From Oscheius dolichura (lineage: Eukaryota; Nematoda; Chromadorea; Rhabditida; Rhabditidae): a stretch of 64,000 nucleotides of DNA. This document shows, one piece after another, positions 19,919-32,900 of this stretch. The translations under genes and the position numbers were made by a program. The first letter of the stretch is position 1; each line of letters begins with the position of its first letter. The stretch lies in contig OW051496.1 of assembly GCA_932521035.1 (NCBI GenBank), forward strand, positions 6,572,001 through 6,636,000. Direction: 5' to 3'. The notes below the pieces were generated by a model. That model was not told where the DNA came from, did no database searches, and saw only the letters and a program-made list of their open reading frames with translations.

Positions 19919-22884
19919 ATGTACTGGGGGGCAGGATTGGGGATAGGCGACCTAAGAGCACGCGAACTTGGTACTGGCGCACCCTCGAGGCGGTCTCAGC
20001 CAATGCTCCCGTGGCCCCCTGATCAAGGCAGATTCCAGGATATGATCGAGAGACGGACCGAGTCTACTCCAGGAAGAGGACGAACACGGCCAGCAGCGGA
20101 AGCGGCGATCGTCGGACCGCCAACAAGATCTGCCGGGTCTGCGGGGACAAGGCCTTCTCCTACAATTTCAACGTGATCACCTGCGAATCCTGCAAGGTAC
20201 GGCGAATTTAAACGTGGTTAAAGACCTTTTGTGTTTCAGGCCTTCTTTCGGAGAAATGCAAATAAAGTACTGACCCTTATCCAACTCTTACTGTATTTAG
20301 GAAAAGGATATCCGCTGCCCGTTCAGTGAGCAATGTGAGATCAACGTGGTCTCAAGACGATTCTGCCAGCGGTGCCGGCTGACAAAGTGCTTCGAGGTGG
20401 GCATGAAGAAGGAGTGGATCATGTCGGAGGAGGCCCGACTGGAGAAGAAACAGCGAGTCGAGGAGAACAGGGAGAGGCGGATGCTGGATGCCTTGAGGGC
20501 CGAGGGGGATACTGTAAGAGACCTCCAGGGAAGATACCTGCTCGCTTTTAGGAGACATCTCCGCAAAGAGGACGCTATAAGAGCGAGTCCAAGACATACG
20601 ACGACCAGTCCTCGCCCTCCCAAGACTACAAAGACTACCCGGCCCAGATGGAAGAGATGATGCCACCTTTGTAAGTGTCTTCTGAAACTCTTTACAATAT
20701 GCCATTGTAGTTCGGTAGACCCCGGCATTCCGCCAGTCTCCACCACAGCCATAGCCATGATGCCACTGGCCATCGGCAGCCACAACATCCTGGACCCCAT
20801 TCCTACGACGGGTACGGAGTTCAATCTCTACTCCTCACTGCCACCCGCTTCAGCTGCCAACTCCCTGGCCGACGTCAGCTCCACCACCACGGCTGTCCAG
20901 TCCATGGACGTGGATCCGTCCTCGACCATGAGTGGAATGGGGTTCATCCCTCCGACGATCGAAAATTCTGGTATTTCCTGGCTGTTTTCCGAGTACATGA
21001 TTGTTTTCAGTGCCTCTGCTTAATGTCTCTGTGACTAACGCTGTGGAGAATGCTGTGATGGCTGCCCAGGCCCAGCTGGCCGTTCAACAACAAGTACAGG
21101 CAGCTATCAATCACCAACAGCAGGTAGTCCCCTTCCTCCTTCTAGTTATTCTCCCGTCCTCTAGATTGTGGCAGCCGTCGTGGCCAACCAAGTGGCTCAA
21201 ATGGCCGCAGGCCCCACTGCTCCTTCTCTGCCGCCTCCTATGCCCCCTGTCCAGCAGATGTCTTCCACGATGCCTGCCGCTCCTCTGGCGCCACCAATGC
21301 AAGCCCCTCTCCCGACTCCTTCCCTACAGCCGAATATCCTGGCCCCCTCCATGGCACCTGCTCCGGCCCCGCTGCTCTTGAACAACTCGATGCACCATGA
21401 CATGGTCACCATCCCGAGGGAGATCCTTCTCCATCTGATTGAGAACAACACCAAGAGGACGGCCAGCTGTAGCTGCAAGTGTGCATGTGGCCGGTATCCG
21501 CCTGGGGCCAACATCGTCGATGAGGTGAGGACAATTCCTCTTACTTTGTAAACTTTAAAATTAGGTTACGAAAGATCTCCTGGCCGCTGGACAGAATGCC
21601 AACTGTAATTCGTGTGACCAGCCGAAGGACGAGGCACGCCTCGAGACGGCGGAAGACTTCCAAAGGAACGGCCTTCTGCCCTCGGAGGACAGCTGCGTCA
21701 ACTGGCTCAACACCCAGCCGACCGTCGTCGACCCCACGGCCTTCAGCGAGAACTCCAGCCTCCCTCCCGTCGACTACCAGCCGAATCAGATGGACGGCGT
21801 GCAGATGGTCCAAATGTCCGACACCGACCCGGAAATCCACAGCTTGACCAACCTCGACCGGGACATCCTCCTGGAGGTGGAGAATGCCAACCGCGAGTGG
21901 GGCAACGGCTTTGAGGGCAATTACAACTACCCCTGCTACGAGCCGATGGGCCAGAGCCGGATCGAGATCACCGTCAAGGAGCTGATGAACGCCTGCCACA
22001 AGGTGGCCTGTCTCAGGAACATCCAGCCGATTGACAGGGTCGCCCTGATCAGAGGTAGGCCGCCACCATTCGTACTTTCCTATTAGACACCTTGCAGAAC
22101 GATGTCTCCCCTTCCAAATAATGAGAGGGGCCAGTTTCTATGACCAGAGGACGAATCAGTGGCAGGGTGGCCACTGGCCCCAGTCGCTGGAAGTCCAACG
22201 GGAGTGTTTCATGTAAGTATCTTATATTTCATCTCTTTTCCTCATAAGTCCCGCTTTTCCCTAGTATAAAAGGAGAAAATTGGGCTTTGTTCAATTAGAT
22301 TGGGTATAAACAGAAAGGACAGCGTATTGTTTTCCCGTGGTGAGGACAAGGGGACCCGAAGAGAGTACCCGCTTCGAGTACAGCTGTACTGAACTTTGGT
22401 TGTCTACGAGAAGATACTTTTCAGGCTCTACGCCCATCTGCCGGAGGATGTCCGCCAGAATGACCACATCATCGCCGTACTGGCCCTGTTGTGTCTCTTC
22501 GACACGGACTGCAATGTCTTCTCGCGGGAGGATGTCGCCCGTGAACACGGGAAGCTCGTCGGCCTCTTGAAGAGGTTCGTCTGTTATTTCTTGAGGAACA
22601 AACAGAGGAGGCCACCTACAAAGGGGAACCAGAGATCAATTAGGGCTGAATTATGGTGTCGACTGGAAATAAAAGGTCGTCTTGGGGAGACCGGTCACGT
22701 GCCCTCTATACCGGCTCTTTTCAGGCTGCTGTACCAGCACTACGGCGAGAACGAGGTTCGCGTCCGTGACGAGAGTGCCCAGCTGTTGAAATTGTTGCCG
22801 CTTGTTCGTGATCTCGCCGCCCGTTGCGGTCCAGCATTCCAGTACGATCCCCAGCGGATCGAAGCCCTCTTGCTCGATGCTTGA
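19919..22884 (+). CDS. Nuclear hormone receptor of the DAF-12/NHR-8/NHR-48 (DHR96/VDR-like) group
   Basis: Ligand-activated transcription factor. DNA-binding domain across exons 20039-20196, 20240-20266 and 20301-20513: CRVCGDKAFSYNFN, P-box CESCKAFFRRNANK, CPFSEQCEIN, FCQRCRLTKCFEVGMKKEWI. This P-box is typical of the NR1J group. A long hinge follows: Gln-rich, then Pro/Ala/Met-rich, then a cysteine cluster (CSCKCACGRYPPG ... NCNSCDQ). The ligand-binding domain runs from about 21.85 kb (IEITVKELMNACHKVACLR, MRGASFYD) through LYAHLPEDVRQNDHIIAVL to a C-terminal helix ending EALLLDA. A 210-bp intron (22213-22424) is skipped to keep the frame. The start at 19919 is the first ATG in phase through GAACTTG|GTACTG, but upstream 5' exons are possible. 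Confidence 0.85.
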
Positions 22885-23101
22885 AGATGCCTTTCTCCCT
22901 CTGTACAGATTATATCCAAATTGGCTCAGATTGAGTCCTATATATCCTCGCTATACTCCCTCATGTTGAGGGCCATCCCTGACAAATAATTCTCACTTGT
23001 CTCCCCCCAGATCGAAGCGGTCTATTTCACAAAGATACGGACATATTTATCTGTGATTTGTTTTATTCTCGGAAGAGTAAAGATGGATACACTTTGGCCG
23101 G

Positions 23102-23611
23102 TCAGTAGTGGAACACCGCGAAGACCACCGTCTCGCACCACATGGAGTCCTAAACTGGGGGCTATTCGGGGACAGGGAGACATACATTGGCGAAGAAGCT
23201 GTGGGACATCGAGTCGCAGTCGCTGTCCCAGACACACTGAGCCGTGATACTGAAAAGGGGACGAGTGCTTGGAAGGAAGGGAGACTCACTGGGCTGCCTG
23301 CCCCCGCTGTTCGCTCAAATTAACCTGGATGATGTACTTATAGTGTTCCAGACCGAGGCCTACAAATAAGGAGCAGGTTAGATAATCTTCTCCTTTACCT
23401 TTCAGCCGTGCCCTCACCTCTTCTGCCACCCTCATCGACAAGGCTTGGGAAGTGGCCGAGTCATACAGCTCCCCCGTCAGTATCTCCGACATTACGGCAG
23501 AAATTAGGGCATTCCCATCAGAGGAACGGAATCTACTCGATATTCTGAAGATAAACAAGCTTACTTTTGTTGTTGGCTCGGCCGGAGGGTGAAATCGCGG
23601 TCGGCGTCCAT
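23102..23611 (-). CDS. Tctex-type dynein light chain (DYNLT2B/TCTEX1D2-like)
   Basis: Small subunit of cytoplasmic dynein, of the kind used in retrograde intraflagellar transport. Starts MDADRDFTLRPSQQQ, then across an intron FRSSDGNALISAVMSEILTGEL, then LGLEHYKYIIQVNLSEQRGQ (the family's core strand), QCVWDSDCDSM, and ends with CETVVFAVFHY. The first intron is only about 31 bp (GTAAGC to GAGTAG), the only join that restores the conserved FRxS start. Length of about 120 residues fits the family. Polyadenylation signal (TTTATT on +) near 23062. It lies behind the GNAT gene on the same strand, about 490 bp away. Confidence 0.85.
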
Positions 23612-24104
23612 TTGGTCGTAGCCAAGGCAACCACATGCGGCATGGCCTCCTTGGAGGAGAGAACTGTGCTCCTCTTTCTCGGGGATGGCCAAAGAGGAAC
23701 AGCATTCCTTGTTTTTAAACTAAACCGCATCGTCTCCTTGAGGTCAGGTCATACGGTGACGCGGACAGATGAAAGAGCAGCCGCTGGTGACGAAGGGGGC
23801 CATGGGACGAAATTCCGACGGCACAGTCCTCCTGGCTAATATTACCCGGGGGACTGCCCCCTCAATAGAAAGATGTAATGATAGGGGAATATGGTGCCTT
23901 TATTTGGCTCTCATAGAGAGCGTATCCTCTACTAACGAAGAAATACAAATATACTACGTGTTCTGCTCGAATCCGTAAGAAATTACAACAAATAAATGGA
24001 AAATAGAGTGTTGACCAATATGGCTCATTCTACGGGCATATGACAATACGTTGGTCCGTTGGTCAAGAGGAGATCCCGCTGTTTTTACTCGATTTCGAGT
24101 CGGC
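23612..24104 (-). other. Intergenic region between GNAT and dynein light chain genes
   Basis: About 490 bp with no supported gene. It includes the dynein light chain promoter and, near 23900, a TTTATT that can serve as polyadenylation signal of the upstream - strand gene. Confidence 0.4.
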
Positions 24105-26659
24105 TCAGTTCTTCTTCGGCACGGTATGCCATTCCTGAAATGTCCTCATTATCATTTGCCGTCTGCTTATCCCAACCTGGAAGACGACGGTGACGGCCTT
24201 GCCCTGGTCGTCCCTCCACAGGGTCCAGAAGGGAGAGGTAGTCGAGGCCTGCAGGGCTACCGTATTTCTCTTGTCCACGGTCTTGAAGGGAACCATCCCA
24301 TTCTGGATACACTTCTGGGCCAGCTGGACCTCGACAGCGGTGCCGAGTCCCTTCCTCCTGTGCTGCTCGAAGACGTATTGGTTGTTCATGAACCCGGCCG
24401 GGTCGACCATCTCGAAGGCCACCGGACTTCCGGAAGTAGTCCTCACACAAGCCGAGGGCATGCGACGCAGCTTGGCACTGAAACGTCCTCCTTTAGTCTG
24501 CTCTTCCCGACCAAAACTGACTGTGTCTGCTCCAGGTCACCGTCCTTGGCGTGTTGCCAGGTCTTGTTAACGGCGTCGGCCTCTTCATCGGCATCTAGCT
24601 GAATTCGATTGGTTTAGAAGGAAGGCGAAGGGGAGGATCACCTCGCTGTACATATAGCCCTGGGGAAGAGGGACCTGGTGGAGGAGGACGGCGTCCCTCT
24701 GCTGGTCGTCCATATAGAACAGATTCAGACACAGGTTCAACGGCTCCACTCCACACGGGATGTTGTGCATCAGAGTGGAGTACTGTAATATTTGTCGTAC
24801 TCTATAAAATATCCAAAATGTACCAATTTGACGAGGCTCTCCTTGCCGACCATGAGATGTGGCCGACTGCTCTGCAGATCGCCGAGGGCTCGGATCCTGA
24901 ATGACTCTTGTTGTGGTTCGTCTAGTCGCCGCCGTACCTGAACTCCTGGAGACACTCGAGGAAGATGCCCTTCTCGAACTTGGTGTCCGGCACATGAGCC
25001 AAGAAGCAGTAGGGCCTGCAGATAATATTCATCCCCTCGTCTCTTTCTAATCCCCACGCGCGTCATCTCACCTCATTTCTTTACCCTTCCGCTGAAAACG
25101 TTATACGATTTGGGGACGCGGTCTTCTGGCGTGCATAATGAGAAACGGGCCGAACTCACTTGATGAAGAGGTTGTCTTTGACCATGAAGAAGTACTGTGG
25201 CTCATCCTCCGACGGGTAGCAGAAGACGCGGATCGGCGACTCGGGGAATCTGAACAGGGCCGAGTCTTTTATGGTATCTTTTTGTTTATTTCCCAGTCCA
25301 CCCACGGGTGGATAACAAGTGAACTTTTCCTCTCTCCGAGCGAGTATTTCACAACCAGAGGCGGTATATGGCCTCTCGAAGCGAACATTTTCTTACGTCA
25401 AGAGCAACGACAAGTCACATGTGCCGAGGGAGTCCGGTTACGGTAGCCGGCCCCTGCTTCTATCCCTCTCCAAGGGGGGACGTGTTGATTTGTCGGTATT
25501 GGCGCCAAAACATTGCTTACGGGAAGCGCCGAGACCAAAAAGAAATCGACTGCCACTCTGGCATCTGTCATTTTCGGGGGCCCGTCCCGAAAGATCTTAA
25601 TTATTCGAAAGTGAATAGTCCGGTCGAGGAGATCAGTGACCCCCTATTGCCGTCCCCAGCTCCTAGTGTATTTTAGGGGGGATGAGCCCGACTTTTCCCC
25701 TCCCCGGGATGATGCATAGAAACAAGAGGAGGCAGACTCCGCACAAATAACGGGCGCCGAGTCTACTCGGCTCAATTGGGGAACAAGCCCGCGAAGCAAG
25801 GCTATTTCAAAAGACAAGGAAATAAACGAGGCCGTTGACCTTTTAGCCTTCCCGCCTGATCCAAGTAGAGCCATCCCTTGGCAAGGCTCCATGGTCTGTT
25901 TGCCACTTGTCTCCATCCCGGCACAAACCCTCTCGTAGCCTTTCGACTCCGGCTGATCTCTACACGTCACCGGACCATCTGGCCCCTACTTCCGGGTCGT
26001 CGATCCTCGCACATTCCAAGTATCTCCGCGTGTTCTTCGCAGAGACGACTGTCAGCTTGAAATTTAAGATTCCTTCTCTTTTTTTACTGCTGACAACTGA
26101 CAGAGAAAAGTTTTGAGCAGTGTCGATAATCCCCCGGGCTGTCGTCGTCCTCCCAGTCTTTAGCCCCGGGAAGGATATGATACCATAGGGAGAAAATGAG
26201 CCGGAAAGGAACAAGCCCCATTTTACGGCCGAGGGTGTATTGCAAAGATCTTCCGAGGCGCTGTAGAAGGGGCTACTGTAGCCGGATGCGTCATCTCGTC
26301 CCCCGGTGGAGATTCATTTTTAAAAGTCTTGATCTCTGATCAGAAGGCGGTACAGATAAGAAAGTAGGAGATTTATATTATGGCTAATTGAATAGCATTG
26401 AATTATGGGTTACGGTAGTGCCTGCAGGGCATAGTAGCTGCTGGCCCCCTGGGATGCCCTTGTGCCACTCCCGGCTACGCATGGCTCTTGCCGCGCAGTT
26501 TAAAAAAGACCCGCCACTCGGAGGAGAGAAACGATTGGGCACTCACTTTTTGGCCAGGGCTCCATGGATGGAGGTCGGGAAGTAGACCAGGTCCAAGTGC
26601 TCGCCACAGAGATCGAGGGCCATCTGGAGGGAGGTGTCGCTTCTGACTTCGACGAGCAT
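24105..26659 (-). CDS. GNAT-fold N-acyltransferase (GLYAT/FR47-like)
   Basis: Acyl-CoA dependent N-acyltransferase. First exon (26659-26542) MLVEVRSDTSLQMALDLC, then a 1.3 kb intron, then FPESPIRVFCYPSEDEPQYFF, PYCFLAHVPDTKFEKG, YSTLMHNIPCGVEPLNLCLN, and the acetyl-CoA binding half: LPSACVRTTSGSPVAFEMVDP, FMNNQYVFEQHRRKGLGTAV, QKCIQNGMVPFKTVDKRN. The R-x-K-G-L-G-T segment is the pyrophosphate-binding loop (motif A). Last exon EWHTVPKKN. Nematodes have several such genes of unknown substrate; vertebrate GLYAT conjugates glycine. An in-frame ATG further upstream (26767) would add residues that look like leader; 26659 is preferred because an acceptor-like CCAG precedes it. Confidence 0.8.
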
Positions 26660-28664
26660 CGCGGCGACTGAAGACTGGAGAAACGAATGACTGACTGGCT
26701 CTCTTTGCAGGCCTAGGGGCACGTTCATTCGATCACTCTTTGGAGTATACCGGAGCTGAGAGAGCACGGCCGGGCGCGAGGGCAGCGGGGTCGAGGCGGG
26801 AAAAGAGCACGCCGCGGCACGAGACCGAGGGGAGGCGGCTCGTGGGAAAGGGGCGGGCCGGCCGAGAGAAGCCCAGGGAGATCTATGGATCTATGAAAGT
26901 CGCCGGGGATTCCCTCCTCCTTGATAGCTGGCAAATAAAATGAATTTGAAACAGAGGAAAGAGGGGAGGAGGGCCCCTGCTCCCTTATTTCCCGAGGGCC
27001 GGCTTCTCCCGGAAGTAATTTATGATCCCGGCCAGGTGAGCGGGAGAGAGAAGACCGGATAAACAGAGAGAACTAAGTGGGAAACAAGAGGGGAATTGGT
27101 CTCAGAAAGAGCAAAAGAGAGAGGGAAATGGTCTCCCTTGACGTACTTTTTATTGGTCTTACACTGGCGGAGGGTAGGAGAGGCTAGGCTCGGTCCGAAA
27201 AACGGACAGCTTTTGAAGATCGGCCACGGCCGAGTATTACACTGCGCCGCTGCTGAAATTATGCCAAAACGCTTCTCTCTTCTCCTGATTACTTTTATAG
27301 TTAAGAGAGAGAGGAGACTCTACAGCATCAAGGGATCTCCAAATGTGGGAAGCCGACAACGGTCTCTTGAGTTTATGGCGGCATTTCGAAATGAAAGAAA
27401 ACAGAGAACAAGTGGGCACAAGAGGTCAGCGCTTCCCGTAAGGGGCTGTGCCGTCTGCCAAAAAGGAGACCGCTAGTCGCTATGTCCTGGGAACGGTAAA
27501 AATAAAAAGGAGAGGCTGGATAACAAAAATAGCGGTATGGATGCGTCATCTTCGGAAACCGGATGACTGACGAAGCTGTGCACACAATTGTTTGGAAACA
27601 AATGATTTTCAAAGATTATTGTTTTGGCGGGGAGACAGCCGCAACACGGAGGCGAGGCCGGAGGAGCAGACCGAAGAATGTGACGCACAAGAGAAGAGAG
27701 GACAGTAGCCTGCTGCTCCGCCCTGAACAAATCGAGTTTTAAGCGACCTTTTGTCAATATGAACAGCGTTCAACCAGCACAGAATCTCTTTAAAACAAAC
27801 CGAAAACCAGGGGGCAGGGGGCAGAGATCCCCCTCCTCGAATTGTGGCTGTCTCTTCTGGACACGAGGAGACATTTTGGACGGGGAAAAGACAGTGCCTC
27901 ATGCAATGCGAGAGACCTTTTTCGGAAAGTTTCCAAGCAACCTGGCTGCCTTGAAGCAATGATCACTTGCCGGCCTGGTCTCTGGTGTTGGCCGCCCCCC
28001 AGCTTCGGATTACCTGAGACGAAGACGGTGACTAGAGGGGGGATACACCTTATGGCAGGTTAGGGGGATCCGAATCAGGGGGATACTGTACTTACAGTCG
28101 CCTCGCCCTTCGTTTACCTCAAATATAAATTACTGGCCGATTTCCTCTAGCGACGTCAGAGGCGAAACGGCTCTAAATCAGTAGGGGTAATTACTGGGTC
28201 GTCCGCACCATAGATCGCCTTCTGAATCGACGCCGGTTGAGCTGCTCCCGTTTGCGTGAGCCTTCCACTTCCGTTTCTTTGGGACAAATTGTTTTCTCTC
28301 GCCCCACACTCGTCTTAAGGGACGCCTTCTCACAATCGCCCCAATCAAGAAGCGAATCCTAAATTTTGGGAGCCGGGCGGGGCCGTGTGGAGTGGAGTAG
28401 ACTTGGAGCTTCTCCCTGACATCACCAGCTCTCTCACCTAATATCACCTGCTCTCTCGGCGCGTCCTCCCGTTGCCCTTTTACTCTCTTCTCATTATATC
28501 CTTCCTTTTGCAAATGGGCGTCAATTTTCAGTCGACTACCCTTGTGGTGAGTGCCGTTTCTTTCTGGTCCTGGCAATGAATGGGAATCTCCGAAGCCTCG
28601 CCCTGTTCCTACAGTTTTCATGAAATCGTGAGTTTTTCCCTTTTGGAGGCCGTATCCCTTGAAG
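26660..28664. other. 2 kb non-coding region between divergent GNAT and membrane-protein genes
   Basis: No supported exon. The first kilobase is purine-rich on + (pyrimidine-rich in the direction of the - strand GNAT gene), with runs such as GAGGAAAGAGGGGAGGAGGG. It probably holds both promoters. Confidence 0.45.
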
Positions 28665-29299
28665 ATGGACACGACGACGGAGCTGAACCCGGTGGATCAG
28701 TCGGTTTATGGGCTCGTGGTATTCCTTGTGATCTTCCTTCTCTTCGCCTCACTCACCTCTGGACTTTTGGTCTGTTTGACTAAAATTTGGTGTGGCTTCA
28801 AGAATGGGGAAATGAGGCAGAGACAACAGAGCATACGGCACTCACCTGGTTATATTGAAGAGGAGAGCGACGAGGAGAGCAGCGCCCCTTCTGCGCCACA
28901 GAGAGCCTCTATCTCTGGGAGAAGATTTTGTGGGTTCATTATTTTATCAAACGTATGGAATTTATAGCTCAAAGATTGATGAGCTATGTTCATAAATTGG
29001 GTGATAGCGGCCGTCCGAGGGAAATGGATGTGACACCTGAGGAGCCATCTCCCTCTGTTTATGGGGCTGAAGCACAGCCCCTTCCGACCATTAGCACCAA
29101 TGTAAGTTTCTTCTTTGTTTTGTCATTAGTAGAAGAACGAGACTATTTTAAATACAATAATGGATATATACAATATGGGGACGATTGGGTAAGGCTCAAT
29201 TCCGCCACTCTTCTTCCAGCTATGAAAAGAGTGGAATCGCACATTATTCCTGTAAATCTTCGGAACTGTCAAAGAGCTCCTTACCTCAGGTGTGGCTGA
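28665..29299 (+). CDS. Single-pass membrane protein of unknown family
   Basis: Starts MDTTTELNPVDQSVYG followed by one strong membrane segment (LVVFLVIFLLFASLTSGLLV) and a basic then acidic cytoplasmic tail (RQRQQSIRHSPG, EEESDEESSAP). No signal peptide precedes the segment, so it is probably a type III or signal-anchor protein. Exon 1 28665-28935, then after a short intron AQRLMSYVHKLGDSG and a Pro/Ser-rich stretch to 29101. The 3' end is uncertain: splicing via TTAGTAG gives KNETILNTIMD and AMKRVESHIIP, ending at 29299, or with one more splice near 29379. AATAAA near 29493. I do not recognise the family. Confidence 0.55.
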
Positions 29300-29922
29300 T
29301 ATTATCGAACTGCCGACGATTTTTTCAAATAAATCAAAAGCTACATAAGCTAACTCTCTTTACCCACCTGACTTTGTGACTCAGTTTTAATCAATATCAA
29401 AGCACTGATCCGACCTTTTAGGTAAGCGCCATCATGATGAGGAACGGTTCCCTCTCCCATGATCCATCAACAATTGTTCACGTATGAAGCACAATAAAAA
29501 TACATATGAAAACAGTAGAGGAAGCTGATGCCTGTAGAAACCAGGTCGAGGAAAAACAACAGAAAACAAAACTATCTCCGGTATTTATTCTTTTTTTGTG
29601 GAAATTTAAAGAAAAAAACCTACCTGTTGAGAAAGCAACTAATTGTTAACTAACCTTTATTCCTCAGCGCCGAATCTTCGTCCTTGCCTTTGATCGTAAC
29701 CCCTAAAAATCCACATAACATCAAGCGAAGTCTTCCGAACTATTCGCTCAAAAGAAGATGGATATAATATTTTTTATACAAATCAAGAAACAACAGCCTA
29801 CAAGATAAAAGGCAACATAACAACACAGGGAAAACCACGTCTCAATAGCGGAACGGGGGACAAAGCTTCGAGGTCAAAGTAAGTTATGACAAAATGTAAA
29901 AGAATCAAAAAGACTAGATCCG
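29300..29922. other. AT-rich region between convergent genes
   Basis: About 620 bp holding the 3' untranslated regions of the + membrane protein gene and the - strand hnRNP U-like gene. AATAAA on + near 29493 and TTTATT (AATAAA on -) near 29646. No gene seen. Confidence 0.5.
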
Positions 29923-32900
29923 CTACTTGGGATAAGCCAGTGTCGCTGGTGAATAACCTGTAGAATTAGGAATGCCATTGTTTTGAAACATAGTCGGAGG
30001 CGGCCTAAATCATTCAAAAGTCAAAATAAACATTCTCTAATCTTACACATTCATATTTGCTTGGAAATTTCCAAGTGCCGGTGGTGGTTGGTTAAAGGGA
30101 GAATAGCTTGTAGGTGGCATTACAGCACTCATGGTAACAGGTATCTGCATCTAAAACTCAAATTTTAAAGTTATAATAACATGAAGACAAAAATGTACAA
30201 AATCAAAATGACTACTAACTGGAATTTGTGGAGACATTGGAGGAGGTTGAGAAAAGCCATTCTGTTGTCTAGGCTGCGTTGAAAGATACGGTGCAGCCAG
30301 TCCGGGTGGGGGAAGGCTGAGTGAAACATTTGGCGAAGGTGCAGAGATACGAGGCGAATTAGAATTTGATGTTGACGGGAAGCTTGTATGTATCTAAAAA
30401 ATTTTATCGTCGTATTCATTTAATACACCAAAAGAACCTGTGAAGTATCAATTGATAAACTGTTGCGCCCTCCTATTGTGGGTATACTTCTGCCTCCAAT
30501 AACCGATATTGGGGTTCCTGTAATTAGAGTTGGTGGCGGTGCTGTTACAACAGGTGTAGAAGGTAATGACATTGCAGGTTCTGCTCGAGGTGTAGTATTA
30601 ACGGCGCTTCTCTAAAAAGACAACTCATTTTAGTGTAAAAAATATTAAAAAACACCTTTTCCTGTCTTTTTAACTGTAAGGCTTTCAATCTTGAACGCAT
30701 TATAGCCTCTGACATCATAGGATTTCCACTAGGATTTGCTGCTTTCACAGCTTCTCTCAATTCTTTCAATTCTTGTTCAGTCTTCAATACTTTCATTAAA
30801 AATTTGAACTGAAACAAACCAATTCAGCAGCCTGATCATCTACAGAAGCCCCCCCAGCGCCACTAGATCTTCTAATAAACGGAGCAGGGACAGCTGTAGA
30901 CGGAATATCTTCAATTGTCACTCTGACGAGAGGTTTCCCACTGAAAAGTATATTAATTAAGAAAATAGTATAAAAATACTGCAGATACGAAATGAAAAAT
31001 ATTACCTTAGCATTATTTGGGGAGGTGGAATAGAGGTATCAATGCTTATAGCTACCGGTGGCCTAGTGGGAGTTCTGTCTTCAACCACCGTGAATCCCAA
31101 TGCGGAAGCAGATTTTGGTCCAGATCCAAGGCTTCCATTTGCTGACATAGGCTGACTCGACGGATCATCAAGTGGAACTACAGCTACTTTAAGTTGTGGT
31201 AATACGGTAAGAGGTTGTACGGCTGAATATCGAATAAGAAAGTACGGGCACTATTAAATTACGTTTTCTGGGCATCATGGGATCACGTGGGATACCGTCT
31301 CCCAGACCTATCATTTGTGAACGCCTTCTTTTGTATTTCTTTTGGAACCACGGTCTAGCTTCTTCGTTATATCTGCATTGTATAAGTTTTAATAACCAAC
31401 TGAGGCAACCTGTTAATCTGATCTATGCAATCTTGTACTCGATGTATTTGAGGCTCTATGAAATATATATCTTCAAAGGGTTCTTGATCTTGGGCTGGCA
31501 AAGAAATAACAGCCTTCATTTCCAACATAGCCTCTGGCGGCATTAATGCTGTGCCTTCTTGTCTTGCTTGACGAGCTTGCCTATCGAGTATGTCCTCGTC
31601 AGAAGGCATGATTATGACACACTAAAGCGTAATTAGGACATGAACTAAAAATGATTCAAACTTTTCGTTGAAATTCTTCGAAAAGCTGCAAACGTTTTTT
31701 TCTAGTGTCTCTAGAAGTATTTGTCATGTCCAAAATATAGTTTTTTCTTCTACGAGCGGCCAAAAGTACTGAACGCTGCAAGGACTTTCCAATAAGTCCC
31801 ATGATCATATCCCATCGGCCTTGGTGGGCTCTTTGGCGAGAAATACCATTGACCTCAAACAGTAACGATGTAACTAAATATATTACTAATACCTTCATGG
31901 CCGAGAGAACACTCTCAGTGTTGATCACTGTCCAATGCTCTTCCGGGTGGTCACGCAAGTACTCACGCACCCATGTCGTCTTTCCAACACCCGGCAATCC
32001 TACCATCATGATGACTGTACATTGTGTTTTGCTTTCTGGCGACTTCAGACTTCTCTCCAGATCACCTCTTCCTAGAGCCGTCATAAACCTCCAGTCATCT
32101 TTTCTAAGAGACTCATTGATAAGCACAAAAAACTAAACCAACCTTCGCCATGGATGATCTTCGTCATCACCTTTAAACTCGCCCAAATTGACCACCACAC
32201 TACAATTCTTGATGCAAACATGTGGAAATAAAGCTTCGCCATCCGGGAGAGTAATGTTTGAGAAGGCAACTCCTAGGTATTCGTCATTTTTCCAATAAGA
32301 AATATTGCATTCCTCAAGATCCTGCAATCAATTGCTCTATGCTAATAAAAATAACTAACAATGCAAGCAGTAATGACGTCATTCAGATGAAAAGCATTTC
32401 CGAAATCAGAGAAAAAGTTATTGGTGGCTTTTTTTCCCAAACTAGTGATGCACCATGAATTAGGATATTCACCAAGCTGCAATAATCAATTATTAATAAG
32501 AAAAAAGAGAAAAAAAACTCACCGCATTCGGAGCGGACCGTAGGGAAAATCCTACTCTAACATCGTGAGGGTCCATTTCTTCAAAAGGAAGGTGCTTCGT
32601 TGAAAGAAATTCAGCTATTTTAATTTGAAAGGCTATTTTTTTCGAATTCTGTTTTGCAGGTGCTTCGCCGTCGATTTCCATTGTTTCATCAGTATCACTA
32701 GTTTGGTTTCGTACATCTCTGTAAAGGAAAGCAGTAAAAAAATAAATAAAATCCAGCTATACCTAAATGGAAGGCGTATTCCGTAGGTGCTTTTGACACC
32801 TCCCCACATTATCGCCAATCCATCAGCGTTTTCCGGTTCTATTCGCCAATTTCTATCAGTTGCTCCTTTGATATGAAGATCGGCATTATCTAAATTGAAA

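Noticed and set aside
20297-21999. Several long - strand frames over the nuclear receptor gene
   Set aside because: They are antisense to well-supported DNA-binding, hinge and ligand-binding exons and cross the splice sites.
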